NCBI RefSeq assembly: GCF_011040385.1
Contig: NZ_JAAIKB010000012.1
Location: 62,001-126,000, forward strand
DNA: 64,000 bases
From: Falsiroseomonas algicola
GTDB lineage: Bacteria; Pseudomonadota; Alphaproteobacteria; Acetobacterales; Acetobacteraceae
Direction of reading: 5' to 3'
In this document: piece after piece, positions 1-8,038 of the stretch
How the letters are laid out: each line of letters opens with the position of its first letter
Position numbering within the stretch: position 1 is the stretch's first letter
Notes under the pieces: model-generated
What the model was told of the DNA's origin: nothing
Database searches by the model: none
Seen by the model: only the letters and a program-made list of their open reading frames with translations
Translations under genes and position numbers: made by a program

Positions 1-162
1 GCCGCCGGCGACATGGCGCCGATGATGCGCTGGCTGAACCAGGCGGTGCATGCGCAGGGCGCGCGGCTCGGCTTCCAGGACCTGCTGCGGCACGCCACCG
101 GCAAGTCGCTGGACCCCGCCGACTTCACCGCGCATCTCTCGGCCCGCTACCTCGTGGATTGA
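1..162 (+). CDS. M32 family carboxypeptidase (Taq type), C-terminal end only
   Basis: Only the last 53 residues are inside the window, read in frame 1 to a TGA at 160-162. The tail resembles the C-terminus of M32 metallocarboxypeptidases (thermostable carboxypeptidase 1, Taq): GDMAPMMRWLNQ, then VHAQGARLGFQDLLRHATGK and a final HLSARY. In that family these segments form the last helices behind the active site, and the HEXXH zinc motif lies far upstream, outside the window. The last 16 nt overlap the 3' end of the convergent cytochrome c gene. Identification rests on the tail alone, so it is moderately sure. Confidence 0.7.
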   Translation, partial: AAGDMAPMMRWLNQAVHAQGARLGFQDLLRHATGKSLDPADFTAHLSARYLVD

Positions 163-503
163 AGGAAGGCGACGATCGCGGCGCGGTCCGCCGCGTCCCG
201 CGCGCCGTTCCCGCCCATCCAGAGGCCCGGATACATCTCCTCCGGGTCTTCCAGGAAGCGGCCGAGGCGCGCGGCATCCCAGCGGTCCCCGGCGGCGCGG
301 GCGGCTTCCAGCACCGGGGAGTAGTCGAAGCCCTCCGCGCCGCCGACCACCCGCCCGATGACGCCCGCCAGGTTCGGCCCCGGCCCGGGCGGCGCCCCGC
401 GATCGACGGCGTGGCAACTGGCGCAGTGATCCTCGAAGGCGCGCCGCCCCTCCTGCGCCGCCGCCGGCAGCGCGGCCAGCAGCAGCGCCAGGGCAAGCCT
501 CAC
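147..503 (-). CDS. Small class I cytochrome c, periplasmic
   Basis: A 118-residue protein with a Sec signal peptide (hydrophobic residues 2-15, cleavage near AAA-QE) and one heme c motif, CASCH, at about 27-31. A downstream methionine-containing stretch (EEMYPGLWMGG) can supply the axial Met ligand. It begins with GTG inside a 4-nt GTGA overlap with the stop of the upstream beta-propeller gene, so the two are translationally coupled. It probably accepts electrons in the periplasm; the donor is unknown. Its 3' end overlaps the convergent carboxypeptidase gene by 16 nt. Confidence 0.88.
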   Translation of the reverse strand: MRLALALLLAALPAAAQEGRRAFEDHCASCHAVDRGAPPGPGPNLAGVIGRVVGGAEGFDYSPVLEAARAAGDRWDAARLGRFLEDPEEMYPGLWMGGNGARDAADRAAIVAFLQSTR

Positions 504-1510
504 AGCCCGTATTCGATCCGCACGATCCGGTCCGTGCCGGATTCGCCGCCCCAGGCCTCCCCGGCCACGCCATCCATCTGCCGGACATTGGCGTTGGCCT
601 TGTCCGAGGGAAAGGACAGGAAGGTCTCATTGGCGGGGTCGAAGCGGACGATGGCGTTGGCCGGGAAGTCGGTCAGCCAGACCTTGTCCGTCGGATCGAC
701 CCAGACCGAATAGGCCCGCGGCCGATCGCCCGGCAGGCGCCATTGCCGCCAGGACCCGTCGCGCGGGTCATGGACGGAGACGTTGCCGCTGTTCCATTCG
801 CTGATCCAGAGGCGGCCCTGGCTGTCGGACCAGACGCGCCGCGCGCCCTGGTTCGGCGTCGGCGGCTCCACGATCCGCACATGGCCGGTGGCGAGGTCGT
901 CGATCTGCGCCAGGTGGTTGCCGGCCAGGGAGACGTACCAGATGCCGCCCTGCGGCGTGCGCGTGATGCCATAGGGCCCGCGGCCGCGCGGCGCCTCCCA
1001 CACCTCCATCCGTTCGCTGGCGGGGGTGAAGCGGCCATAGATCCCGTTCTGCCCGGTGAACCACAGCGTGCCGGCGGGGTCGAAGACGCCGGTGTTGAGG
1101 TTCCCATTGGCGAAGCGCTCCGGCAGCTTCCAGAGCTGCACGCGATGGTCGGCGGGATCGACGCGGGCGATGGCGTTCTGCCCGCCCTCCGTCACCCAGG
1201 CCGCCCCGTCCGGCCCGCGGATGACGCCATGCGGCGCGGCCCGCGCCTCGCCCTGCGCCAGGCGGACCACGCGGATGGCGCCGGTCTTCGGGTCCAGCCG
1301 GTTCAGCGTGCCGTTGCGCTGGCCGCAGAACCAGAAGGTGCCGTCCCCGGCGGCGGTGATGTCGCGCGACCCGACGCGACCCGAGCCCGGGGTCGCCGCG
1401 TCGAAATAGGTCACGCGGAAACCGGGAGGGGTATTGGCGGCGGCGGGGCGGGGCAGGGTGGCGGCGCCGATGGCGGCACCCCCGAAGGCCAGCAGGTCAC
1501 GGCGACGCAT
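500..1510 (-). CDS. Exported Vgb/SMP-30-like beta-propeller protein
   Basis: The 336-residue protein starts with MRRRDLLAFGG, a twin-arginine-like signal followed by an Ala-rich segment, so it is probably exported. The body has repeated blades of the type W(F/V/I)xxxxxN-x-I-x-R-x-DP, as in virginiamycin B lyase-like and SMP-30/NHL propellers. ATG 1510 is chosen over the upstream in-frame start because a GGAGGA ribosome site lies 6 nt ahead. It is coupled by a GTGA overlap to a periplasmic cytochrome c. Antibiotic lyase activity should not be assumed: most relatives with this architecture are uncharacterised, and pairing with a cytochrome c suggests a periplasmic redox or binding role. Confidence 0.8.
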   Translation of the reverse strand: MRRRDLLAFGGAAIGAATLPRPAAANTPPGFRVTYFDAATPGSGRVGSRDITAAGDGTFWFCGQRNGTLNRLDPKTGAIRVVRLAQGEARAAPHGVIRGPDGAAWVTEGGQNAIARVDPADHRVQLWKLPERFANGNLNTGVFDPAGTLWFTGQNGIYGRFTPASERMEVWEAPRGRGPYGITRTPQGGIWYVSLAGNHLAQIDDLATGHVRIVEPPTPNQGARRVWSDSQGRLWISEWNSGNVSVHDPRDGSWRQWRLPGDRPRAYSVWVDPTDKVWLTDFPANAIVRFDPANETFLSFPSDKANANVRQMDGVAGEAWGGESGTDRIVRIEYGL

Positions 1511-1574
1511 GGGCTTCCTCCGTTCGTGGCGGGCGGAGGATACCGCAGCGGCCGGGGGGCGGCGCAAGCGCCGC

Positions 1575-2657
1575 TCAGCGCTCCCGGTCCGGCGCGGGCC
1601 AGGCGAGGGCGTCGAAGCGCATCACAGGGATGCGAGCCACCGCCAGCGTCCGGTCCTGGATCGTCAGCGGCAGTTCCACCTCCGGCTGCCCCGCGGCGTT
1701 GGGACGGCTCATCAGCGGCAGGATCGCCCGCGCCGTGGCGGCGGCGCGGCGGCCCACCAGCCCCGCCTCCGCCAGCGCGTCCAGCGCCGGGCCGGCCCCC
1801 ATGACGCGGAGCGACCCGGCGCCCATCGGCTGCAACCCCTCATCCAGCGCCAGGGTGGCGGAGGCCGCGGCCTCCACCGGCCCCCAGCGCAGGGTCAGGC
1901 TCTTCACCTCCAGCGTGCCGCCCGCATCCCGCCAGCTTTCGGCGCGCACCACCGGGAAGCGGCCGGGCGGCACCGGCCCGCTCAGGGCCATCTCCGCCGC
2001 CAGCGCGTTGATGCGGCGCCCGAAGGCGGCCGCGCGGCCGCCAGGTGCGGCGGGCAGGTCGATCTCCTCGGCCGAGGCATTCACCTCAAGCGCCGCCTCG
2101 CCCTCCGTCGCGGTGGAGGAGGTGTCGAGCGTCACCCGCGCGGCGCCGACCTCCATCGGCCCCGCCGGGGTCGATAGCCGGAGCCGCTCCGCCAGCACCT
2201 CTCCGCCGCGGGGCGGGGTGCCGACCTCCAGCGGCAGCAGCGCCACCAGCGTGTCGGCGGCGAAACGGAACTCGTCATCGCCGAGGCGCAGCCGCTGCGC
2301 GCCCGGCATCTCCACCCGCAGCCGGTCCACCCGCGGCAGCACCACGCGCAGCACCGCGCGCTCCGCCTGCAGGACGAAGCCGCCGGGCAGGGTGGCATCC
2401 CCGCCCTCGATCCGCAGGTTCGGCAGGATCAGCGCGGCGGAGAGCGGATAGCCCGCGCGCATGGGCGCCGCATGCTCCACGCGCCAGCCCTGGGCGCGGC
2501 GGATCTGCACCCAGGTGGCGAAGCCCTGCTCGATCTCCGTCGCCATCGCGCGCCACAGCAGCGCATGCCCGGCCCCGAGCGCGACCAGCGCCACCAGGGC
2601 GCCGAGGGCGATTCGGGGGGCGAGGGGCCGCCGGCGGCCGGGTGGCTTCATTTCCAT
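1575..2657 (-). CDS. DUF2125 family protein, membrane-anchored
   Basis: About 360 residues. A basic N-terminus is followed by one transmembrane helix (roughly residues 12-35, rich in Ala/Leu/Val) and a long periplasmic domain that starts with a W-containing segment (GFATWVQIRRAQGW). This layout matches the DUF2125 family of Alphaproteobacteria, whose function is unknown. The start is set at ATG 2657, with a second ATG two codons later; upstream in-frame sequence lies in the divergent promoter region and looks non-coding. The divergent neighbour is chaC, about 94 bp away. Family assignment is from overall shape and the WxxxR...GW segment. Confidence 0.7.
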   Translation of the reverse strand: MEMKPPGRRRPLAPRIALGALVALVALGAGHALLWRAMATEIEQGFATWVQIRRAQGWRVEHAAPMRAGYPLSAALILPNLRIEGGDATLPGGFVLQAERAVLRVVLPRVDRLRVEMPGAQRLRLGDDEFRFAADTLVALLPLEVGTPPRGGEVLAERLRLSTPAGPMEVGAARVTLDTSSTATEGEAALEVNASAEEIDLPAAPGGRAAAFGRRINALAAEMALSGPVPPGRFPVVRAESWRDAGGTLEVKSLTLRWGPVEAAASATLALDEGLQPMGAGSLRVMGAGPALDALAEAGLVGRRAAATARAILPLMSRPNAAGQPEVELPLTIQDRTLAVARIPVMRFDALAWPAPDRER

Positions 2658-2751
2658 CGTGGCAGGCGGTATAGCCCGCCCCCGCCCCACCGTGCAGACC
2701 TCATCCGCCCCTCCCGCCGCCGAAGCGCCGCCCATCGCCCCATGCGGGCAC

Positions 2752-3276
2752 ATGTGGGTCTTCGCCTATGGTTCGCTGATCTGGCGGCCTGGTTTCGATC
2801 ATGCGGGCAGCCAGGCGGCGCTGCTGCAGGGCTTCCATCGGCGCTTCTGCCTCTGGTCCCATCACTACCGCGGCACGCCGGAGGCGCCGGGCCTGGTGCT
2901 GGGGCTTGATCGCGGCGGCGCCTGCCGGGGCGTCGCCTTCCGCGTGCCGGGCGCGGCGGCGGCGGCGGTGCTGCGCTACCTCGATGACCGGGAACTGCCG
3001 GATGGGGCGGAGGTGGTCTATCACCGTCGCGTGGTGCCGGTGCGCCTGGTGGGGCAGGGCAGCACCGTGCCGGCCGTGACCTATGTCGCGAACCGCGCCT
3101 GCCGCCTCTATGTCCGCCACCTGGCGCCGGAACAGGCAGCCGCGACCATCGCACGCGGGGTCGGGCGGATGGGGCCGAACCGGGACTACCTGCTCAATAC
3201 CCTGGCCCATCTGCAGGCCATGGGCGTGCGGGATGCAGGGTTGGCGCGGATTGCGGCGCTACTGCCCGAAGCCTGA
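2752..3276 (+). CDS. chaC: ChaC-type gamma-glutamylcyclotransferase
   Basis: This 174-residue cytoplasmic protein opens with MWVFAYGSLIWRPGF, the nucleotide-like YGSL loop of glutathione-specific gamma-glutamylcyclotransferases. The family cleaves glutathione to 5-oxoproline and Cys-Gly. A later RYLDDRE segment supplies the conserved glutamate region, and the C-terminal GPNRDYLLNTLAHL helix is typical of ChaC. Length agrees with the family. The frame stays open far upstream, but that stretch overlaps the divergent DUF2125 gene and is not conserved, so ATG 2752 is used. A large hairpin follows 14 nt after the stop. Confidence 0.88.
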   Translation: MWVFAYGSLIWRPGFDHAGSQAALLQGFHRRFCLWSHHYRGTPEAPGLVLGLDRGGACRGVAFRVPGAAAAAVLRYLDDRELPDGAEVVYHRRVVPVRLVGQGSTVPAVTYVANRACRLYVRHLAPEQAAATIARGVGRMGPNRDYLLNTLAHLQAMGVRDAGLARIAALLPEA

Positions 3277-3290
3277 GCGACTAGCATTCA

Positions 3291-3334
3291 TCCACCGCGC
3301 CGAGGTGTGGTCGTTACAACCTCGGGTTGGTGGA
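3291..3334 (+). terminator. Long hairpin after chaC
   Basis: Inverted repeat TCCACC(3291-3296)/GGTGGA(3329-3334) encloses a second, CCGAGGT(3300-3306)/ACCTCGG(3319-3325). The two stems are separated by a symmetrical 3-nt internal loop and the terminal loop is 12 nt. It lies between convergent genes. There is no T-run on either side, so it may be a bidirectional Rho-independent-like end, an RNA-stabilising structure, or part of a small RNA. Confidence 0.4.
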
Positions 3335-3405
3335 GCAAAGATGAACGGCCGGATCAGCGATGGTTGCAGGTCGCGGTGATTTGCTTTTTGAATTCAACGG
3401 GTTAC

Positions 3406-3424
3406 ACCCTGGCTGATGCAGGGT
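3406..3424. other. Short perfect inverted repeat between chaC and plsC
   Basis: ACCCTG (3406-3411) and CAGGGT (3419-3424) form a 6-bp stem with a 7-nt loop. It lies in the 258-bp convergent intergenic region, which is less GC-rich than its surroundings. It could be the transcription end for the plsC operon reading leftward, but no T-run is visible. Confidence 0.25.
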
Positions 3425-3522
3425 CATCGACCCCGCGGTAACAGTGCATTGCAGAATAGCGGGCTGCCGCAGGCGCTTGGAGCCCGAGGCTGGCGCTGGG
3501 CGCGAATGGAAGACCCACAGAC

Positions 3523-3531
3523 TTATCCACA
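3523..3531 (+). other. Perfect DnaA-box-like 9-mer
   Basis: TTATCCACA matches the classical DnaA box exactly. A partial second copy, TTATCCCTG, starts 12 nt later and overlaps the plsC stop codon. There is no cluster of boxes, no AT-rich unwinding region and no dnaA or parAB nearby, so this is not evidence of an origin. A titration or regulatory site is possible, and so is chance. Confidence 0.3.
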
Positions 3532-3534
3532 GGC

Positions 3535-4266
3535 TTATCCCTGCGGCTCCGCCATCAATCGATCCGTCTCCGTCTCGATTTGCTCCTCCAGCGCCGCCAG
3601 CAGCTTCGCGCGGTTGAGGCCCGGCGGCAGCGGCGGCAGGACGGAGATGCGGATGGTGCCGGGATGCTTCAGGAAGGCCCGACGGCCCCAGACACGACCG
3701 CTATCGGTGGCGACCGGCACGACCCCCGCGCCCGTGGCCGCGGCGATGGCGACGACGCCGGGCTGATAGGGCACGCGCTCCCCCACCGCGGTCCGCGTTC
3801 CCTCGGGGAAGATCACGACCTGCCGGCCTTCCTCCACCGACGCGGTCGCGGCGCGCAGCATGGCCCGCAGCGCGGGTCCGCCGCCTTCGCGGTCCACCGG
3901 GATCATGCCCGCCCGCCTGGCGTAATGGCCGTAGAGCGGGATGCTCAGCAGTTCCTTCTTCATCACATAGGCCGGCTGCTTGAGCAGGCCGAGCCAGACG
4001 ATGGTGTCGAAGGCCGATTGGTGCTTGGCCGCGATCACCACGCCGCCGGGCGGGATGTTCTCCCAACCCCTGATGTCGATCTTCACCCCGACCACGTATC
4101 GCAGCGCCTGGATCACCAGCCAGGACCAGAGGTTGGCCGTGCGCATGGCGGCTTCGCGCGACATGAACAGCGTCGGGATCGCCACCAGCACCATGACGAT
4201 GGTGATGCCGAAGAACAGGATGTTGAACAGCAGCGATCGCAGCCAGACCACGGGGTAGGATCTCAT
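3535..4266 (-). CDS. plsC: 1-acyl-sn-glycerol-3-phosphate acyltransferase
   Basis: PlsC acylates lysophosphatidic acid to phosphatidic acid at the inner membrane. The 243-residue protein has an N-terminal transmembrane segment (about 10-35), then the acyltransferase block I HX4D motif, KHQSAFD (His82, Asp87), a block with the GMIPVDR loop, and the substrate-binding FPEGTR motif near residue 150. ATG 4266 overlaps the stop of the upstream ydcF-like gene as ATGA, so translation is coupled. This is the last gene of an ftsE-ftsX-ydcF-plsC unit, an arrangement seen in many Alphaproteobacteria. Confidence 0.92.
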   Translation of the reverse strand: MRSYPVVWLRSLLFNILFFGITIVMVLVAIPTLFMSREAAMRTANLWSWLVIQALRYVVGVKIDIRGWENIPPGGVVIAAKHQSAFDTIVWLGLLKQPAYVMKKELLSIPLYGHYARRAGMIPVDREGGGPALRAMLRAATASVEEGRQVVIFPEGTRTAVGERVPYQPGVVAIAAATGAGVVPVATDSGRVWGRRAFLKHPGTIRISVLPPLPPGLNRAKLLAALEEQIETETDRLMAEPQG

Positions 4267-4862
4267 CGACGGGCGGACTCCCTGGCCGGCAGGTAGCGAG
4301 TGAGGCCGGCGGCGGCCGTCCCATACTTCACAAATTCGCCGAGCATCAGGGCCCATCGGCGTCCGCGCGGCAGCGCCGCGAAGGAAGCCGGGCGGACGGG
4401 ATGCGGCTGGAGGTCCACACCGGGCAGGGCGCGGCGGAACTCCAGCATCGCGCGCGGCATGTGGTAGGCCGCCGTGACCAGGCGGATGGACCGGATGCCC
4501 CGCGCCTGCGCGAAGGCCGCTGCCTCCGCCGCATTGCCGATGGTGGTGGCCGCCGCATGCCCCAGCATGACCCGCCCGGCCAGGCTGCCGGGTGCCCTGC
4601 CATGCACGCGCGCCAACTCGGGCAGCGTCAGCGTGGCATGCGCGCCGGAGACCAGCAGCAGCGGCGCCGCGCCGGCATCCAGCAGTCGCAGCGCGGTCTC
4701 CACCCGTTCGGCGCCACCGGTCAGCACGACGATGGCGTCGGCGGGTGCGGCGGCGGGGTCGGGCAGGGCGCGCACGGCACCGAGGAAGGCCTGGAAGCCG
4801 AGGCCCAGCGCCAGCAGGGCCACCAGCCCCGCCACGCCCAGGCGGAGCAGCCGGCGGCGCAT
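4263..4862 (-). CDS. YdcF/ElyC family protein (DUF218)
   Basis: A 199-residue protein with one N-terminal transmembrane helix (about 8-27). The DUF218 domain follows: the IVVLTGG motif, a GxxxATTIGNA segment equivalent to the conserved xTxxNA loop, and LVTAAYHMPRAM near the end, as in YdcF/SanA/ElyC proteins. Members are linked to envelope maintenance and possibly lipid-carrier metabolism; substrate is unknown. Start ATG 4862 shares one base with the ftsX stop (TGATG). The stop overlaps plsC by ATGA. Context with ftsEX and plsC supports an envelope role. Confidence 0.88.
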   Translation of the reverse strand: MRRRLLRLGVAGLVALLALGLGFQAFLGAVRALPDPAAAPADAIVVLTGGAERVETALRLLDAGAAPLLLVSGAHATLTLPELARVHGRAPGSLAGRVMLGHAAATTIGNAAEAAAFAQARGIRSIRLVTAAYHMPRAMLEFRRALPGVDLQPHPVRPASFAALPRGRRWALMLGEFVKYGTAAAGLTRYLPARESARR

Positions 4863-5728
4863 CAGGGCAGCCGGTGCAGCCAGCGGCGCACCGTCGCCTG
4901 GGCCGTCGCCCATCCCACCAGGAAGGCCACGGGCGGCAGCGCCACCAGCCCCGGCCAGGGCAGCCCGGCCAGGCTGTCCATGGCGCCGGCGCTGCCGAGC
5001 CAGGGCCCCGCCAGGTCGATCAGCAATGCCAGCGCCGGCACGGCGGCCGCGGTGCCGACCAGCGCGCCGCCGGCGGCCAGCAGCCCCAGCCGCCGGGCGA
5101 AGCGGCCGGCGATGTCGCCATCCCGCGCGCCAAGCCCGTGCAGCACCTCGATCGCGTCCCGCCGCGCCGCCAGGCCGGCCCGGGTGCCGACGGCCACGAC
5201 GGCCGCCGCCACCAGCCCGACCAGCACCAGCACCACCAGCGCCAGCGCCTGCAGGCTGCGCGCCAGCGCCGCCAGCCGCTGGACCCAGAGGCCATGCGCC
5301 TCCACCAGCGCGCCGGGCACGGCCTCCGCCAGCCGGTCCCCGATCAGGACCGGATCGACGCGCGTGTCTCGCAGCCGCAGTTCCAGCACGCCGGGGACGG
5401 GGATGGAGGGAGCGGCGCCGAGCCAGGGGCGGAGCAGCCCCGCCAGCCGTTCCGGGTCCATCGCCTGGGCGTCATCGACCTCCGGCATGGCCCGGAGCGT
5501 GGCCAGCGCCCGCTGCACGCGGGCCTGGTCGGCATCGGGGATCTGCACCGTGACGGCCGCCGCGGCGCCGCGCTGCCAGCGATCCGCCAGCGCCGCCGCC
5601 CCTTGCGCGCCGGCCAGGGCCAGCGCGGCCAGCAGCGCCATCGCCGCCACCAGCCCCGGCAGCAGCAGCCCCGACAGCGCCCGGCGCAGGCCGAGCGGAT
5701 CGCGCGAATAGCGCCGGCGCCTAGCCAA
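4862..5728 (-). CDS. ftsX: Cell division ABC transporter permease FtsX
   Basis: FtsX is the membrane partner of FtsE and relays septal ring state to periplasmic peptidoglycan hydrolases. The product has one N-terminal transmembrane helix, a periplasmic domain with two short conserved strands (AVTVQIPD...; [10 protein letters not shown]), and three C-terminal helices (around [43 protein letters not shown]). The start is uncertain. TTG 5728 lies just inside the ftsE end and gives a plausible 288-residue protein. An ATG at 5803 would add an Arg/Pro-rich tail wholly inside ftsE and is less likely. Confidence 0.85.
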   Translation of the reverse strand: MARRRRYSRDPLGLRRALSGLLLPGLVAAMALLAALALAGAQGAAALADRWQRGAAAAVTVQIPDADQARVQRALATLRAMPEVDDAQAMDPERLAGLLRPWLGAAPSIPVPGVLELRLRDTRVDPVLIGDRLAEAVPGALVEAHGLWVQRLAALARSLQALALVVLVLVGLVAAAVVAVGTRAGLAARRDAIEVLHGLGARDGDIAGRFARRLGLLAAGGALVGTAAAVPALALLIDLAGPWLGSAGAMDSLAGLPWPGLVALPPVAFLVGWATAQATVRRWLHRLP

Positions 5729-6524
5729 GGTCGGGATCCCGCCGGGGTGGTGGGGGCGGGGAGGGCGCCTCCGGCACCGCGTCCTCCTCCTCCGGCGCCG
5801 CAAAGCGATCCACGGTCAGGTCCGCATCGATGCCGCGCGCGCCATCGGGGTCATGCAGCCTGCCATCCCGCAGCACCAGCGCGGGGGCGGGGAAGCGCGC
5901 CACCAGGTCCTCGTCATGCGTCGCCACCACCACCGTGGCGCCCAGGCGGTTCATCTCCCGCAGCAGGGCCAGCAGGCGGCGGGCCTGCCGGTTGTCGAGG
6001 TTGCCCGTCGGTTCATCCGCCACCAGCAGCGCCGGGCGGTGGACCACGGCGCGGGCGATGGCGACGCGCTGCTGTTCGCCGCCCGAAAGTTCCGGCGGCA
6101 GGCTCCCCGCCTTCCCGTCCAGGCCGACCCATTTCAGGATCTCGTTCACATCGGCGCGCAGCGATGCCTCCGGCCGTCCCGCGAGCCGCAGCGGCAGGGC
6201 CACGTTGTCGAAGGCGGAGAGGTAGGGCAGCAGCCGGAAATCCTGGAACACCACGCCGATCCGCCGCCGCACCGGCGCCAGTGCGGCGCGCGCGGCGCGG
6301 GAGGATCGGAGCCCCAGCACCTCCACCTCCCCCCGCGTGGGTCGCAGGGCGAGGTGCATCAGGCGCAGCACGGAGGATTTGCCCGCCCCGGAGGGGCCGA
6401 GCAGCCAGGTGAAGGACCCGGGCGGCAGGGCGAAGGTGACGTCGACCAGCGCCTCCGGCCCCCAGGATCCGGTATGCGGGCCGCCGCCGGGGTAGCGAAG
6501 GCCGACGGCTTCGAAGCGAACCAT
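5721..6524 (-). CDS. ftsE: Cell division ATP-binding protein FtsE
   Basis: A 267-residue ABC ATPase with Walker [10 protein letters not shown] at residues 43-51, Q-loop [17 protein letters not shown], signature LSGGEQQR, Walker [13 protein letters not shown] and a switch His in ATHDEDL. The QDFRLLP and GNLD forms are typical of FtsE. It drives FtsX during division. A Pro/Glu-rich tail of about 45 residues after the switch region is longer than in most FtsE and may be disordered. It overlaps ftsX. The 145-bp gap upstream, shared with a divergent MJ0042 gene, carries 15-bp-phased repeats. Confidence 0.93.
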   Translation of the reverse strand: MVRFEAVGLRYPGGGPHTGSWGPEALVDVTFALPPGSFTWLLGPSGAGKSSVLRLMHLALRPTRGEVEVLGLRSSRAARAALAPVRRRIGVVFQDFRLLPYLSAFDNVALPLRLAGRPEASLRADVNEILKWVGLDGKAGSLPPELSGGEQQRVAIARAVVHRPALLVADEPTGNLDNRQARRLLALLREMNRLGATVVVATHDEDLVARFPAPALVLRDGRLHDPDGARGIDADLTVDRFAAPEEEDAVPEAPSPPPPPRRDPDLG

Positions 6525-6562
6525 GGGCGATGTCTGCCATGGGCGCGCGGTGACGCCAAATG

Positions 6563-6615
6563 ATCATCGCGGGCTTGATCACGCGCCTATTGCTCACGCG
6601 GGGGTGTATCACGCG
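6563..6615 (+). repeat. 15-bp-phased (A/C)TCACGCG repeats in the ftsE promoter region
   Basis: ATCACGCG at 6578-6585, CTCACGCG at 6593-6600 and ATCACGCG at 6608-6615 recur at exactly 15-bp steps. A degenerate copy, ATCA-T-CGCG, begins at 6563, again 15 bp earlier. The array fills the divergent region between ftsE and the MJ0042 gene. Regular spacing suggests a protein-binding array controlling one or both genes; the binding protein is unknown. Confidence 0.55.
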
Positions 6616-6669
6616 GCGCGACAAGCCTGCTGGACGAGAGCCCTCAGGTAACGTCACTCTGCCGCACCG

Positions 6670-7119
6670 ATGCGAATCGCCTGCCCGAGCTGCGCCGCCG
6701 AATACGAGGTCCCCGACGCCGCCCTGGCCGCCGGCCCCCGGCTGCTGAAATGCGCCCGCTGCGGTCACCAGTTCCAGGCCGCGCTGCCCGAAGCCGCGGC
6801 GCCCGAGCCGGCCATGGCGCCGTCACCCGCCCCGGCGCCTGATCCCGCACCACCCGAGGCAGCCCCACCCCCGCCGGCCCCATCCGCGGACCGGCCGCCG
6901 CCCTCCCGCGGCCCGACGCAGTCCATGCCGATCGATCCGCCCCTGCCGCGCCTCAGCGATGCGCCGGCCAGCCCGCCGGACCGGCTGGCGCTGGCGGGCT
7001 GGATCATGACGCTGGTGGTGGTGGCGCTCGGCACCTATGCCGGCTTCGCCTTCCGGGGGGAGATCATGGAGGCCTGGCCGGCCTCCGCCAGGCTCTACCA
7101 GGCCCTCGGCCTCAGCTGA
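6670..7119 (+). CDS. MJ0042 zinc-finger membrane protein
   Basis: A 149-residue protein. Residues 1-38 form an MJ0042-type zinc ribbon, MRIACPSCAAEYEVPD...LKCARCGHQF, with two CxxC pairs. A Pro/Ala-rich low-complexity linker follows (about 40-105), then a single transmembrane helix near residue 117 (LAGWIMTLVVVALGTYAGF) and a short periplasmic tail. Such proteins commonly sit divergent to ftsE in Alphaproteobacteria; their role is unknown. The last 8 nt overlap the convergent ribF gene. Confidence 0.85.
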   Translation: MRIACPSCAAEYEVPDAALAAGPRLLKCARCGHQFQAALPEAAAPEPAMAPSPAPAPDPAPPEAAPPPPAPSADRPPPSRGPTQSMPIDPPLPRLSDAPASPPDRLALAGWIMTLVVVALGTYAGFAFRGEIMEAWPASARLYQALGLS

Positions 7120-8038
7120 TCCCGAGCACGCGGCGGGCATTCCGCGCATCGGCCGCGATCGCGTCCTGCAGCGCCTGCAGGCCATCGAACTTCGCATCCG
7201 CCCGCAGGAAGGCGCGGATCCGCACGCCGATCTCCTGGCCGTAGAGGTCGCCCGAGAAGTCGAAGAGGTGAACCTCCAGCCGCGTCACCGGATCGCCGCC
7301 CAGCGTCGGCCGGCGGCCGACATTGGCGACCCCGGGCACCAGCCTGCCATCCGCGAGCCGCACCGTCACGGCATAGACGCCGCGCGCCGGTTCCAGCTGC
7401 CGGCCGAGCAGGATGTTGGCCGTCGGCCAGCCGAGCTCGCGGCCGAGCTTGTCGCCGTGGAAGACCTCGCCGCGCAATTCCCAGTCCCGGCCCAGCATGG
7501 CGGCCGCGAGGTCCGGATAGCCGTCCTGCAGCACGCGGCGGATGCGGGTGGAGGAGACGGGGCCGGCGGCGTCCGTCACGGCCGGCACCACGGTCAGGCC
7601 GATGCCGCGCTTCTCCGCTTCCCGCGCCAGGAAGGCGACATCGCCGCCGCGGCGATGGCCGAAGGCGAAGTCGGCGCCGCAGGCCAGGTGCTTCGCGCCG
7701 ATGCCCTGGTGCAGCACCTCCTCCACGAAGGATTCCGCGGACATGGCGGCCAGTTTTTCGCCGAACGGGATGGCGAAGACGGTCCGCGCGCCGAGTGCGC
7801 CGAGCGCCTCCGCCTTGGCCGCCAACACGGTCAGGCGGAAGGGCGGGTCGTCGGGGCGGAAATGCTCCCGCGGATGCGGCTCGAAGGTCAGCGCCGCCAG
7901 CGGCAGGTCGGGCCGCGCCCCATGCGCCGCCCGCAGCACCGCCGCATGGCCGAGATGCACGCCATCGAAATTGCCAAGCGCGACGGTGGCGCCGCGCGCC
8001 GCCTCCGGCACGCCGTGCCAGTCCTGGATGATGGTCAT
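7112..8038 (-). CDS. ribF: Bifunctional riboflavin kinase/FAD synthetase
   Basis: RibF makes FMN and FAD from riboflavin. The 308-residue protein has an N-terminal adenylyltransferase domain with ALGNFDGVHLGH at about 20-31 and the SSTRIRRVLQDG region near 165. The C-terminal flavokinase domain carries GRELGWPTANI near 205 and a terminal region with LRADAKFDGLQALQ. Size matches the family. It is coupled to the upstream LOG-family gene by an ATGA overlap. Flavin supply is relevant to the many flavoenzymes in this window, though nothing in the sequence shows co-regulation. Confidence 0.94.
   Translation of the reverse strand: MTIIQDWHGVPEAARGATVALGNFDGVHLGHAAVLRAAHGARPDLPLAALTFEPHPREHFRPDDPPFRLTVLAAKAEALGALGARTVFAIPFGEKLAAMSAESFVEEVLHQGIGAKHLACGADFAFGHRRGGDVAFLAREAEKRGIGLTVVPAVTDAAGPVSSTRIRRVLQDGYPDLAAAMLGRDWELRGEVFHGDKLGRELGWPTANILLGRQLEPARGVYAVTVRLADGRLVPGVANVGRRPTLGGDPVTRLEVHLFDFSGDLYGQEIGVRIRAFLRADAKFDGLQALQDAIAADARNARRVLGIS

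Noticed and set aside
500-1510. Naming the propeller protein as a streptogramin (virginiamycin B) lyase resistance gene
   Set aside because: Only the general blade pattern is visible; the catalytic His/Glu set of Vgb could not be confirmed and the gene context is a cytochrome c.
2461-2751. Upstream extension of the ChaC-type protein by about 97 residues
   Set aside because: The stretch overlaps the divergent DUF2125 gene and has no conserved content; family members start near WVFAYGSL.
3523-3543. Possible replication origin because of TTATCCACA and a partial second box
   Set aside because: Only one perfect box, no AT-rich unwinding element, no dnaA, dnaN, repA or parAB nearby.
4592-6412. 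Plus-strand open frame opposite ydcF, ftsX and ftsE
   Set aside because: Arg/Pro/Gln-rich translation with no recognisable domain; ftsE and ftsX motifs lie on the other strand.
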